A stretch of DNA of 38,548 bases from Bacteriovoracaceae bacterium (GTDB taxonomy: Bacteria > Bdellovibrionota > Bacteriovoracia > Bacteriovoracales > Bacteriovoracaceae). Where the stretch lies: contig JADHTQ010000043.1 of NCBI GenBank assembly GCA_016784965.1, positions 1 through 38,548 on the forward strand, written 5' to 3'. This document shows positions 26,782-35,850 of the stretch, piece by piece; the stretch's first letter is position 1, and the number at the start of each line of letters is the position of its first letter. The notes under the pieces were generated by a model, which saw nothing but the letters and a program-made list of their open reading frames with translations, was not told the DNA's origin and searched no databases. The position numbers were made by a program, and so were the translations under genes.

Positions 26782-27015
26782 TTACAGGTGTTTTAAGATT
26801 TTATCAATCTCCGATTCAGCAGCAAGCCAATCCTCCAATTGATTACCCTCTGCAAAGCCACGCTGTTGTGCCATTTCATACGCAACGGTTGCAATCATGT
26901 TTTGTTTTTGTTCAAAAGTAATTGCTCCTATTGCTTGCTTAGGTTTGCTTGCAGCAGGTGTTCTTTTCTTACTCGTAACTCTTTTACTGTTTGTAGAACC
27001 AGAAGTTGTTATCAT
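26782..27015 (-). CDS. DUF2934 small protein
   Basis: 77 residues from the ATG at 27015, which has AAGGAG about 9 nt before it; an upstream in-frame start at 27057 would add 14 residues but lacks a ribosome site. The N-terminal half is basic and Ser/Thr/Lys-rich (STNSKRVTSKKRTPAASKPK). The C-terminal half, VAYEMAQQRGFAEGNQLEDWLAAESEIDKIL, matches DUF2934 (A-Y-x-x-x-x-x-R-G-x-x-E-G-x-x-x-x-D/H-W-L-x-A-E-x-E). Its function is unknown. It lies about 75 bp after the C25 peptidase start on the opposite side, i.e. downstream of that gene on the minus strand. Confidence 0.75.
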   Translation of the reverse strand: MITTSGSTNSKRVTSKKRTPAASKPKQAIGAITFEQKQNMIATVAYEMAQQRGFAEGNQLEDWLAAESEIDKILKHL

Positions 27016-27089
27016 AACATTAATCTCCTTTAATTTTATGACGACCTGAATCAGCATATGTTTATATCAAGAAAATGAGTTTACATCAT

Positions 27090-30000
27090 TTACTCTAAAA
27101 ATCCAAGTAAATTCAGATGCACTGTATCTAAGATCCCAACATCCTCAAATACTGCATCGTGCATAACTAACTTCCAAGTACCATTACCACTTTTATGGAT
27201 TAATTTTTTTAGCTTTTCTGACGATGTATAAGTCTGCTCAATATTATCGTCGGACCCACCAGTTCTTTGCTCTAAAAAGACCTCGGTTCCATCTGGGTGC
27301 ACTAAACTAACCGTTAAATCACTGCGGTAGGCGTGGGTAATTTTAATGCTTAAAGTTAACTCTTCTATATAGTCAACTCCGCTAACTTCAAATGGATACT
27401 CCACTGTGTCTTGATCCAAAAGGGTAAGACCAATTTCATCTTTTTGGATCAGCACTTCACCAATTTCTCCCACCCGAAATTGACCATTTGTGGCAACAGT
27501 TTGATCGTCAATTGGTCCAACATGCTTGCCAGAAAGTACAAGATTAGCAGCTTGGGTATTGGTACAGTCATCCATCACAGTGAGGTTAACTGGGTTTGTT
27601 AAACGGACGCTGGCACCTGGGCCTAATTTATCTATCTGTGCTTGCCACGGTCCGACCACTTGGATACAACTGCCGGCCCTAATACTCAAGGCCGCACTAC
27701 TCATTGGATGGTCGCCTATATTTTTTACTGTTAGAAAGACATCCCCTGCTTGTCCGGGTCTAATTCCACCAACCTTACTTGTTGGATCTCCATAATCAAT
27801 CTTACTTACTATCAGCTCAGCAGTTTTAACCTTCAAGAAAAACTGCTCACTACCACTTACTCCGCTTGCAAGCTGCCACTTTAGCTTAAAGCTAATAAGC
27901 TCACCACTTGCTGCCTCTAAAACTTTAAGCTTAAGCCCGCTGCCATCAAAGTGCACAACTTCTTCGCCACCAACACTTAGTAGCTCTCCACTATTTTCCT
28001 CAATGCGAGCTGGCCCTTTTAAATCAATAATTTTAAATTGCGCATCCGTTGCCAGAGCTCTGCCAACATTTTTTACATCAAAATTTATTTGTAGCTGCTC
28101 AAAAACAAAAGGAGTTAGATCACTATCTCCATTAACCAGTAAGTCCGACAATATTAAAAAAGGTGCATCGGGCACTATGATTAACAGCTCTATGGTGTTC
28201 ATCAAAATGTTTTTGCCGTAAAAAGTAACCAAATACTTATCGCCTGGTTGCTTGGGGTTAACAACTAGTTCAACCATACCGTTTTCATCGGTGTAAGTGG
28301 AGGCGACAAACTCTTCATCATTAACCGAAGAGATCCCTACTCGGATGTCTTTTAGGGCGTTGTCGTCTTGGTCAGTAACTCTGTATTGGACGGTATTTAA
28401 TCCAAATACAAGCGTTTTAGGACCTTGGATCATGGCCATTTTTGGAACAATGGTTCTAAGTTCGATGGATGGATCGCCAAAGGTTACATATGTCTCCCAG
28501 TAATACTTACTGCGATTTTCTCCCCCGTAGGCCTTCCACATTTCACTTAGAGCATTTTGAGTAATTTGATTAAAAGATAGGTTGCCACTGGTAAAGATAC
28601 CGTCATACATTGCTTTTTCTAAAATATCGTCTTCGTCCCAATATGTATTATCCATGGAACCCCAGTACATAATCGCACCTGTTTTAGACTTCAACCAAGT
28701 TTCAGCAAAGGCCTCTTCCATGGTAAATTGCCCAGTAATGCAAGCATTGGATACAACAAAAGGAAGGGCATCGCCGTGGACTATACTGCGCACATCCTCT
28801 TGGGTAACAGTCGGCCCTGCCCATAAATCAGTAGAGCCATGCCCGGAATAGTTAATTACAAAACGGCCCAACCCCATTGTCTCCACAACTTTTTCATCTG
28901 TTACCTTGTGAGTAATAGCATAAAGCTGGTCACCACCTAGTTGATTTGGATCGGGAAATACTCCCATATAGCCACGACTGGTTGTATAGTTTTCAATTAC
29001 ATAATTATGGGTGCCCTCTGCCACTATGTAGCGATCATCAGTTGCCAAAAAAGAAATATTATTGAGCCAGGAAGTATCCTCAAAGTCGCCCTTTTGATAT
29101 TTAATAAATTTAGCAACTACCCCTTTTAGCTCCTCATTACTTTTGACAGTTATTCGCCCTACACCAATGTCTGGTCCGTTGATGTCACTTAGGTATTCTT
29201 CAGTATCAATGGCGCGGTAGTAGTGGTCGGTTACACCTAGAGTGAGGTTTGGAGCATCAAAGCCTGGAACATCTTCCACATCACCAATAATTAAAGCATG
29301 CTTTAAATCATACTCCGCATCTGCATAGATTTCTTTTAACTTTGCCCTGATATCAGTGGCATCACTAATCTGCTCTCCAATTTCAATTTTAAAGACTTTA
29401 TATCCCAGCTGCTTTTTGAAAGTAATATATTCTTCCAAGGCAGCACTACCTTGAAATTGGGCACCAATAACGAATGCAAAGGCCTGCTGTGCTTTTGTTT
29501 GAAGCTGGACACTTTCTTCTTGAGTTCTCTTTGTTACTTCCACTCGAATGTTTTTTACAAGCTCATATCTTTTGGACTTGGGAAAATACTGCAATGGATA
29601 GATAGTGACGAGTTGTCTTATTTTGCCACCCATTGAAGCCTGCTGCTTTACAGTATAAAAATTGAGTGCGTCATTTGGAACGTAGATATTTTGTTTGTAA
29701 ACGTCAGTTACTTTTATAAAGCTATCTTTGTGCCCTCTAATTTTAACCCGCGACTCCTGTGAAGGCATTAAATCCAAAGAGAGATAGTTTCGACTTTTAG
29801 TCTGTAGGCCAAACCTTTTTAGTTGTTCAACTTGCACATCACCCTCGGAGTCAGCATCAACGTAAAACCGCAAAACGGGAATCTCAGGATGCCCCAACTT
29901 ATAATGAATACCCTCAAATCCTTTGACTCCAAAAAACTTGAGTTTTAAATAATCTGCGTCAGCGAGCTTTACTCGACTTGCCCCTACGCCATCAACTTCA

Positions 30001-30101
30001 ATGTCATAGATTACTTTATCTGCTAACTCGGTAACCGATACTTTGGCCTGCAGATTGGAAAAACTAACCAGTACACATAGTGAAACTAAAATTTTTATCA
30101 T
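27090..30101 (-). CDS. secreted gingipain-like (C25) cysteine peptidase with P domain
   Basis: 1003 residues. Signal peptide to about LQA-K20, then a propeptide of about 185 residues. The catalytic domain (about 205-570) has the C25 signature: VINYSGHGS (His421) and VVSNACITG (Cys454), with the preceding HALIIGDVEDVPG strand. It is followed by two beta-sandwich regions (Ig-like) and a C-terminal P_proprotein (PF01483) domain from about 895 (LSIKITHAYRSDLTVSLVHPDGTEV to GTWKLVMHD). AGGAGG just before the ATG is a strong ribosome site. It is probably exported and used to digest external protein. Confidence 0.9.
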   Translation of the reverse strand: MIKILVSLCVLVSFSNLQAKVSVTELADKVIYDIEVDGVGASRVKLADADYLKLKFFGVKGFEGIHYKLGHPEIPVLRFYVDADSEGDVQVEQLKRFGLQTKSRNYLSLDLMPSQESRVKIRGHKDSFIKVTDVYKQNIYVPNDALNFYTVKQQASMGGKIRQLVTIYPLQYFPKSKRYELVKNIRVEVTKRTQEESVQLQTKAQQAFAFVIGAQFQGSAALEEYITFKKQLGYKVFKIEIGEQISDATDIRAKLKEIYADAEYDLKHALIIGDVEDVPGFDAPNLTLGVTDHYYRAIDTEEYLSDINGPDIGVGRITVKSNEELKGVVAKFIKYQKGDFEDTSWLNNISFLATDDRYIVAEGTHNYVIENYTTSRGYMGVFPDPNQLGGDQLYAITHKVTDEKVVETMGLGRFVINYSGHGSTDLWAGPTVTQEDVRSIVHGDALPFVVSNACITGQFTMEEAFAETWLKSKTGAIMYWGSMDNTYWDEDDILEKAMYDGIFTSGNLSFNQITQNALSEMWKAYGGENRSKYYWETYVTFGDPSIELRTIVPKMAMIQGPKTLVFGLNTVQYRVTDQDDNALKDIRVGISSVNDEEFVASTYTDENGMVELVVNPKQPGDKYLVTFYGKNILMNTIELLIIVPDAPFLILSDLLVNGDSDLTPFVFEQLQINFDVKNVGRALATDAQFKIIDLKGPARIEENSGELLSVGGEEVVHFDGSGLKLKVLEAASGELISFKLKWQLASGVSGSEQFFLKVKTAELIVSKIDYGDPTSKVGGIRPGQAGDVFLTVKNIGDHPMSSAALSIRAGSCIQVVGPWQAQIDKLGPGASVRLTNPVNLTVMDDCTNTQAANLVLSGKHVGPIDDQTVATNGQFRVGEIGEVLIQKDEIGLTLLDQDTVEYPFEVSGVDYIEELTLSIKITHAYRSDLTVSLVHPDGTEVFLEQRTGGSDDNIEQTYTSSEKLKKLIHKSGNGTWKLVMHDAVFEDVGILDTVHLNLLGFLE

Positions 30102-30200
30102 ATTGCCCTCCTCCTTAAAATCATATAACTTAAATTTTGCATAAAATGGTACTTAGCACACCTTAGTAGGTCAACAGCAAACTTACTTTGCATTGCTTAA

Positions 30201-30216
30201 ATTTCATTTATGAAAT
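30201..30216. promoter_or_regulatory. perfect inverted repeat in the C25-mnmD divergent region
   Basis: ATTTCA (30201-30206) and TGAAAT (30211-30216) are exact arms around TTTA, 34 nt before the mnmD start. It may be an operator; no strong promoter is seen nearby. Confidence 0.35.
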
Positions 30217-30249
30217 CAACCTTAAGTTTAAATAAAGGTAGACAGCATA

Positions 30250-30987
30250 ATGCCAGACGAGCAAAACAACTTATTCATGGGTGATCTTGGTCAATACCGA
30301 AAAATTTTAACTGGTGATGGCAGCAACACATTGTGGTCAGAATATTTCGACGAAACAAACCATTCAACTGCTGGTGCCAAAGAGGAAACAGAATTTTTAT
30401 ACCTGCAAGGTTGTAAAATTGCTGAGATTATTCAGCTCAATAAACGCTTAAATCTTTTAGATGTAGGCTTTGGTATGGGGCTTTCTTTCACCTCAACCTT
30501 ACAATTACTTACAAATGTATCTGCCTCCACTGCGTCTTGTATTAATTTTAATTATTGCTCTATTGAGTTAGATCAAAAACTGGTCCAATGGGTATTAAAC
30601 AACCATAATTTTTCCATTTTCAAGTCGGCAACATTAATAAGCAAAGATGGCCTTAGGTTTTTTGAAGCAACATCAAAGAACTTTAATATGAAAATCTTCA
30701 TTGGCGATGGGACAAAAACCCTGAGGCAGGCAAAACTTCAAGGTCTTCTGCCAAAGTTTGATGCCATCTACCAAGATCCCTTCTCTCCCAAAAAAAATCC
30801 CGCCTTGTGGACTTGCTCCTGGTTTGAGTTTTTAAAATCAATCAGCAATCAAAACGTACATCTTTCTACATACAGTGTCGCATCCAGCGTCCACAAAGCG
30901 CTTGAGCAAGGCGGTTGGACTGTATTTAAGAAAAAGGGTTTTGGTAAAAAAAGATTTTCAACTTACGCCTGTTTGCAAGGCCTCTAA
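30250..30987 (+). CDS. mnmD: MnmD-type tRNA 5-methylaminomethyl-2-thiouridine34 methyltransferase
   Basis: 245 residues. SAM-dependent methyltransferase that would complete the wobble modification mnm5s2U34. It shows the MnmC/MnmD N-domain motifs: [12 protein letters not shown] (SAM loop), [37 protein letters not shown] and [11 protein letters not shown]. It stands alone, without the MnmC oxidase domain, which fits the split MnmD form. The ribosome site is weak. Its last 30 nt overlap the end of recQ on the opposite strand. Confidence 0.88.
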   Translation: MPDEQNNLFMGDLGQYRKILTGDGSNTLWSEYFDETNHSTAGAKEETEFLYLQGCKIAEIIQLNKRLNLLDVGFGMGLSFTSTLQLLTNVSASTASCINFNYCSIELDQKLVQWVLNNHNFSIFKSATLISKDGLRFFEATSKNFNMKIFIGDGTKTLRQAKLQGLLPKFDAIYQDPFSPKKNPALWTCSWFEFLKSISNQNVHLSTYSVASSVHKALEQGGWTVFKKKGFGKKRFSTYACLQGL

Positions 30988-32817
30988 AAAGATTTTTCCA
31001 TATTTTTTAAGCTTACTATCCCCCACTCCATAGAGCTCTCTTAGCTCTTCTAAATTGGAGGGCCTAAGCTCAATCATTTCCATCAAAGTCCTATCGTGAA
31101 AAATGGCATAGGGTGGAATTCTTCTTCTCTTTGATAACTTAAGACGAAGGGCCCGTAAGGCATCAAAGAGAGCTGGATCGTTGGTATAAGATTTTTGAGT
31201 TGGGGCCCGTTTTGTTTTTGTCCCTTTAGCTTTTTTGGCCTTAGCCTTTTTCTTGCTGGGGCGCTCTACTTTGGGATCGATTCTAAAGTCAATTTTTTGC
31301 TCACCTTTTAGAATTTGCGCACTTTTTGCTGTCAATTGTAAACTGCCAAATAACTCCATATTTATGCGCAAAAAACCTGCTGCAATTAATTGCCTAAAAA
31401 TGGAGTGCCATTTCTGTGAAGTAAAGTCTGACCCGATACCAAAAACCGATAGGTTTTGATGAGCAAAATTAAAAACCTTGGTAGTATCATTACCCACGAG
31501 TACATCAACAAGATGGGCAACTCCAAACTTTTGCCCCGTTTTATAAACACAAGACAATGCTTTTTGCGCAGCAACTGTACCATCCCAAGATTCCACTGGA
31601 GTCAAACAGGTATCACAGTTATTACACTTAATGGTTTGTTTTTCTCCAAAATAATTAAGTAGTACATCTCGGCGACAGCGTACGGTCTCACAAAGCCCGA
31701 GGATGGAATCTAATTTTCGCACCTCGATTTTTTGATGTTCTTCATCGGCATCATTTGATTCGATCATTTTTTTTAAAATGATGAGATCACCAAGGCCATA
31801 GGCCATCCAAGCATTTGCCGGCAGGCCATCTCGTCCTGCCCTCCCCGTCTCTTGGTAATATGCCTCAATTCCCTTGGGTAGATCCAGGTGGGCCACAAAG
31901 CGCACATTGGGCTTATCTATCCCCATCCCAAAAGCAATGGTTGCCACCATCACAATGCCTTCTTCCGCTATAAAAGTTTCTTGATTTCGCTGCCTGGTCT
32001 GATTATCAAGTCCCGCATGATATGGGAGTGCTTTGATCCCAAGCTCCTGCAACCAGCTAGCGGTCTTGTCCACTTTTTTTCTAGACATACAATAAACAAT
32101 GCCAGCATCTCCTCGATGCTCATTATTGTAAAAATCAATGAATTGCTTTTTGGCATTTTTTTTTAAGGTAATGTGATACCTAATATTGGGGCGATCAAAA
32201 CCTGAGACAAAACTTTTAGCATTTTGCAGAGCTAGTTTATCAATAATATCATTTTTTGTTACAGCATCTGCAGTGGCTGTTAAGGCCATCATGGGGATGT
32301 TTGGAAAATTTTGTCGAAGAATATTAAGCTTCACATACTCCGGCCTAAAATCATGTCCCCACTGGGAAACACAATGGGCCTCATCTATAGCAAATAAACA
32401 GATCTGGGCCTTTGTAAGTAGCTCTAAAAAAAATGGGGTTAAAATTCTCTCCGGTGTCACATATAAAATATCCAACTCGCCAGAAAGTAGTTGTGCTTGA
32501 ATATTTTTAATCTGATCAAAATCCAAAGAAGAATTTATATAGGCCGCGGCCACTCCATACTGCAAAAGAGAATCCACTTGATCTTTCATTAGGGCCATCA
32601 GAGGCGATACAACAATGCCACACCCAGGTCTTACAATTGAGGCGAGTTGATAGCAAAGAGATTTGCCTCCACCGGTAGGCATCAAAACTAAAGAGTCCTG
32701 CCCATTTAAAGTATGCTCGATAATACTTTCTTGGTGCCCGCGAAAAGATTTATAACCAAAAATTGAGCTTAGAATTTCATAAGGTGAAGCTGTGGCTACT
32801 TTTGGCACTTGGGACAA
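30958..32817 (-). CDS. recQ: ATP-dependent DNA helicase RecQ
   Basis: 619 residues from a TTG at 32817, which has AGGGGG 8 nt before it; the longer open frame from a GTG at 32880 overlaps fpg more and adds no helicase sequence. It has Walker [17 protein letters not shown] ([18 protein letters not shown]) and motif [12 protein letters not shown]. The RQC zinc Cys are CETVRC...CNNCDTC, and an HRDC domain sits at the end ([22 protein letters not shown]). A Lys-rich linker lies before HRDC. It follows fpg with a 22-nt overlap, so recombination repair and oxidised-base repair genes are coupled. It overlaps mnmD by 30 nt tail to tail. Confidence 0.93.
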   Translation of the reverse strand: MSQVPKVATASPYEILSSIFGYKSFRGHQESIIEHTLNGQDSLVLMPTGGGKSLCYQLASIVRPGCGIVVSPLMALMKDQVDSLLQYGVAAAYINSSLDFDQIKNIQAQLLSGELDILYVTPERILTPFFLELLTKAQICLFAIDEAHCVSQWGHDFRPEYVKLNILRQNFPNIPMMALTATADAVTKNDIIDKLALQNAKSFVSGFDRPNIRYHITLKKNAKKQFIDFYNNEHRGDAGIVYCMSRKKVDKTASWLQELGIKALPYHAGLDNQTRQRNQETFIAEEGIVMVATIAFGMGIDKPNVRFVAHLDLPKGIEAYYQETGRAGRDGLPANAWMAYGLGDLIILKKMIESNDADEEHQKIEVRKLDSILGLCETVRCRRDVLLNYFGEKQTIKCNNCDTCLTPVESWDGTVAAQKALSCVYKTGQKFGVAHLVDVLVGNDTTKVFNFAHQNLSVFGIGSDFTSQKWHSIFRQLIAAGFLRINMELFGSLQLTAKSAQILKGEQKIDFRIDPKVERPSKKKAKAKKAKGTKTKRAPTQKSYTNDPALFDALRALRLKLSKRRRIPPYAIFHDRTLMEMIELRPSNLEELRELYGVGDSKLKKYGKIFLEALQTGVS

Positions 32818-33656
32818 AAATAAGTCCCCCTGCCCTGTAAAATTATTTTGACCACTTCCTGTTTCTTGCACAACCCACACACTTTTTGATGAAAAATAAC
32901 GAGGTTTTCTACCCCATTACCTGCACTTCCACTAACATCACTATAACCACCCCCAAACGTTACCCCTTTATTTTTAATGCTGCAATTCAAAATTGCTAAA
33001 GTTACCTTGGGAATTTGATTTATTTCTTTTTTGACAAGTGTCGAAACAACTCTTGTTGGCAAGACACCACTTAGTGCACAAATTTCGTTTGCAATGTAGT
33101 TTCCTATACCTGCAAAGTATCTCTGCTCCAAAAGTAGCGGCTTGATCATCTTATTGGGGTGCTTTGCAAAAACTTCCTCTAAATAAATCGCTGTAAACTT
33201 TTTAGTAGAAATATCAACCCCCAATCGATCCAGTCTTTGTTGTAGTTTAGGCGAATTTAAAAAATACATCCGCCCAAATCTTCTGGGGTCCACATAGGCC
33301 AAGTATACAGTGGTGGCATTTTTGTTGTGACACAAAAATTGCAAATGAGTATGCTTTTGCTCAACAGGCGTGTTACTGATACGCCAACCACCAGACATCC
33401 CCAAGTGCGACAGAATGTGGCGGTCGCCATCTAAAATGAAATTTAGGTATTTGCCTGTTCGTTTAATTTTTTGAATTGTTATTTTCTTCGGTAGTCTTGC
33501 TTTTGTTTTTGAGGGAGATTTAGACTGTTTATATGAAAACTCTTTTTCTTTCAGAATTGTTTTAAAATGACACGACTCGGTGACCCCCATGATCTCAAGT
33601 GGGAGGTGTTTTGATAGTTGTCGTTTGATTGTTTCAACTTCGGGTAGTTCTGGCAT
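32796..33656 (-). CDS. mutM: formamidopyrimidine-DNA glycosylase
   Basis: 286 residues (Fpg is about 270). Removes 8-oxoguanine and FaPy lesions. It starts [14 protein letters not shown], with catalytic Pro2 and Glu3. The beta-hairpin Lys lies in [27 protein letters not shown] is the conserved helix-two-turn-helix, and the C-terminal zinc finger has CGLC and CPKC pairs. Lys-rich insertion residues ([13 protein letters not shown]) in the N-domain add length. AGGA is 7 nt before the ATG. The recQ start lies inside its end. Its upstream side borders the integrase terminator, so the island begins just beyond. Confidence 0.95.
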   Translation of the reverse strand: MPELPEVETIKRQLSKHLPLEIMGVTESCHFKTILKEKEFSYKQSKSPSKTKARLPKKITIQKIKRTGKYLNFILDGDRHILSHLGMSGGWRISNTPVEQKHTHLQFLCHNKNATTVYLAYVDPRRFGRMYFLNSPKLQQRLDRLGVDISTKKFTAIYLEEVFAKHPNKMIKPLLLEQRYFAGIGNYIANEICALSGVLPTRVVSTLVKKEINQIPKVTLAILNCSIKNKGVTFGGGYSDVSGSAGNGVENLVIFHQKVCGLCKKQEVVKIILQGRGTYFCPKCQK

Positions 33657-33687
33657 TTGCTTCCTAACTTATTGTTAACATTAGTTT

Positions 33688-33712
33688 AAAAAAAGGCATG
33701 AACAGCAATGCC
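33688..33712 (-). terminator. Rho-independent terminator of the integrase gene
   Basis: ATGCC (33708-33712) and GGCAT (33695-33699) form a 5-bp stem with an 8-nt loop, followed on the minus strand by seven T (plus 33688-33694). It lies just after the recombinase stop at 33729 and before the fpg promoter region. Confidence 0.65.
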
Positions 33713-33728
33713 CGCCCATGCCCACTTT

Positions 33729-34958
33729 TTATGAATTTTTAACACGTTTTAGATCAATTAGGGAGAATACATTGTCAAAACTTTGTACTTCTTCACCTTT
33801 AATTGATCTTACATGTTGCATAATCTTTTCAGATACTTCTTTTTGATCGTCCTCATTGCATTTTGAATAATGATCAGCGAGTTTAATATCCTTGTGTCCT
33901 GTCATAGCTATAACGGCGTCCAGGCCACCGCCAACTTTACGAGCAAGCTTCGCCATACCATGCCTGAGAATATGGGTTCCGGAGTAAGGAATTCCACTTT
34001 TCCTCTGTGCGCCTCGGTAATTAATTTGAATCGTGCCGTAATTGAGAGGACTGCCTTCCACATGAAACACAAAATCATTTCCTTCAATCTGAAATGCCTT
34101 TTGTCGCATAAGAATGTCTCGAATTTCATCGGTGATATAACACACTCGGGTTTCCTTATTTTTCGGAAAAGGTTTGAGTTCAACAAAAGTTTTATTGGTC
34201 ATGCACCAAATACAAGTTTGCTTGATCAGCATTCTTCTATTTTTCAAATCAACATTTTCCCATTGAAGTCCTGCGATTTCTCCGACTCGGCCAGCAGTAT
34301 AAAACTGCATTTAAGCGAGATCGCGATACAAGGGTTTTAAGTGATCAAAAAACAAAAGAGCATCGTTCAAATCTATCTGCATTTTTTTGTCTGGTAGTGC
34401 TTTAATAAAACCAAGTTTCTTGTGTTTCCTTTTGATTGGATTGGTTAAATGCAGGGCCTCTTGTTCAAACTCTTCGCTTTCCTTATACCAATTAAAAATT
34501 GTCACAAAGAGATTGAGTTCATTGTTCAAATTACAACGTCTAGCATGTCCCCGCCTTGAACCATCATAAAACTCAGAGGTATAGTAATCGACTAACTTGT
34601 TAACCCATTTTGTTACTTTCGATGGTGTAATTTGATCCATCGGAAGATGCTCAATTGATTTCCAAGGTGTATACCTTCTGTGCCAAATGGCCTTGGTGGT
34701 TGTTGCCAAAGTTCTAAAGTGAACTGTTTGCATTGTTTCCCAAACTTCTTTCAAAGTGGAATAGTTAGATTGATCTTTTTCTATTTTGGTACCGTTGAAT
34801 TTCTTGCGCCAAACTTTAGCATCATAAAGGCTTGAAAAAGTCTCTTGGAACTCTTTCCCCTTGATCTTTTTGCGTGCCATGTATCTGCCAGTAGGTTTAT
34901 GTTTATAAACTCCTGGTGTACCTGTTAGCTTGCGATAATCTGCTTTGCTCATTTTCAT
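33729..34958 (-). pseudogene. tyrosine recombinase (phage integrase), split by an in-frame stop
   Basis: The reading frame stays the same across a TAA at 34311-34313, giving 215 + 193 residues. The N-terminal part holds the arm/core-binding region; the C-terminal part has catalytic Arg (AGRVGEIAGLQW), Lys, HILRHGMA (His-x2-Arg), TGHKDIKLADHYSKC (Gly-His and Tyr). The break is LA-stop-MQFYTAGR, where a Leu (TTA) or Gln (CAA) codon would give a normal integrase. A TAAATG overlap could allow re-start, so residual activity as two pieces is conceivable. AAGGAG precedes the ATG at 34952 better than the first ATG at 34958. It overlaps the excisionase-like gene by 4 nt and shows the element may be fixed in place. 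Confidence 0.85.
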
Positions 34959-35179
34959 TCTCCTTTAAGCCAAGATAAAATCTCGCAAGGAATGAAAAAA
35001 AGCCTTTTGCCACGTTTTCTGTAGGGAATGATTCCATTACTAACTAAGTTATAAATGGTTCCCTTTTTGTATGCAGTAAATTTGCATACCTCATCTATCG
35101 TCCATATTAAATTTTCAAAGAGCAATTTAGTATTACACATCTCGTGATTTATACACTGAACGTTGTTAACTGCCACCAT
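34955..35179 (-). CDS. excisionase-like helix-turn-helix protein
   Basis: 74 residues. The C-terminal 50, LIWTIDEVCKFTAYKKGTIYNLVSNGIIPYRKRGKRLFFIPCEILSWL in outline, match the HTH_17/MerR-like excisionase family (TxxEVxxxxxxxxxTIYxLxxxGxIPxxxxG). Such proteins direct the recombinase toward excision or act as small regulators. AGGAG lies 8 nt before the ATG. It overlaps the broken integrase by ATGA. The GGAGAATTTGA leader is duplicated upstream (12-bp repeat at 35181-35192 and 35204-35215). Confidence 0.75.
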   Translation of the reverse strand: MVAVNNVQCINHEMCNTKLLFENLIWTIDEVCKFTAYKKGTIYNLVSNGIIPYRKRGKRLFFIPCEILSWLKGE

Positions 35180-35180
35180 A

Positions 35181-35215
35181 TCAAATTCTCCTAAGTTGCC
35201 AAGTCAAATTCTCCT
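35181..35215. repeat. 12-bp direct repeat containing the ribosome site
   Basis: TCAAATTCTCCT occurs at 35181-35192 and again at 35204-35215. On the minus strand each copy reads AGGAGAATTTGA, so the ribosome site of the excisionase-like gene is present twice, 23 bp apart. Confidence 0.7.
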
Positions 35216-35299
35216 TATGTGGTTGAATTGATTTTATATTTGTATCACCTCTCAGCAGTTGTTGAGGATCTATATGATATTATGTTGCTGCTGCTATTT

Positions 35300-35380
35300 T
35301 TAATATGGTGTAACCTCCTTTTCTTGCGAGCAGTTATTTTTTATCTTGTTTTCTTGTTTTGAAATTGTTTTTTGTCTCAT
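35300..35380 (-). CDS. possible 26-residue small protein upstream of the excisionase gene
   Basis: ATG at 35380 reads 26 residues (MRQKTISKQENK onward, ending VTPY) to TAA at 35300. GGAGG sits 7 nt before the ATG, an excellent ribosome site in a region with no other gene. A second AGGAGG lies inside its end but is not followed by a usual start codon. The product is basic and unrecognised. It could be a leader peptide for the xis-int unit or a chance frame. Confidence 0.35.
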   Translation of the reverse strand: MRQKTISKQENKIKNNCSQEKEVTPY

Positions 35381-35513
35381 TATTTTCCCTCCGGGGTGTT
35401 CTATCTGTTTTTATTATTTCTTATTTTGTAATTTTCTTTATTTATTTTTATTTTCTTGTATATGTTAAGTTTATTTTTAGGGTTATTTAGGGGCTGTTTT
35501 GTCGTGCAAGTAT

Positions 35514-35533
35514 GGACAGGGATATCCCAGTCC
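35514..35533. promoter_or_regulatory. 20-bp near-perfect dyad
   Basis: GGAC (35514-35517) and GTCC (35530-35533) flank the palindrome GGGATATCCC (35519-35528), with one A-A mismatch on each side. Such a symmetric site usually binds a dimeric protein. Confidence 0.5.
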
Positions 35534-35535
35534 CC

Positions 35536-35573
35536 AAAAAAGCCTCTTCTTGCGAAGAGCAAATGCTTTTTTT
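35536..35573. terminator. terminator-like hairpin in the island
   Basis: CTCTTC (35544-35549) and GAAGAG (35554-35559) pair perfectly around TTGC; outside it lie an A run (35536-35541) and a T run (35566-35573), so it could work in either direction. It follows the 20-bp dyad directly and could end a small RNA rather than a protein gene. Confidence 0.45.
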
Positions 35574-35850
35574 CTTGTTGAGGGCAGGCCCCCAAACCCC
35601 CGAGAGAGTTAGTTTCTTAGAACATTCGATATTAACTCCTTTGGCCAGAATGTTGATTATTGTAAATGTCATCGCATGTTGCATGCCAATGTTATCTTTT
35701 ATGTAATTGATTGAAATTTGTAATAATTAAGTTTAGAAAAGAGACCCGTTTTTATAAATGACCATGGTCTCGGTCACTAATAATATTGAATTAAATATTT
35801 ACACCAACTTGTACTGACCGGATTGACGTTCAGTAAAATATAAGAAGTTA

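Larger units (their letters stand above)
35381..35850. other. long non-coding stretch with structured blocks
   Basis: No convincing gene. 35400-35510 is very T-rich on the plus strand. 35512-35610 is a more GC-rich block with a 20-bp dyad, a hairpin and a GC-hairpin. 35741-35835 holds several short inverted repeats. Two 64- and 65-codon open frames here (on opposite strands) have no ribosome site and no family resemblance. The stretch may contain an attachment site, operators, or a small RNA. Confidence 0.5.

Noticed and set aside
33657-35179. Integration into a tRNA gene
   Set aside because: No tRNA-like cloverleaf was found next to the integrase; the element borders fpg instead.
35401-35706. 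Overlapping 64- and 65-codon ORFs on both strands
   Set aside because: No ribosome site, no recognisable domain, and low-complexity composition in the T-rich stretch.
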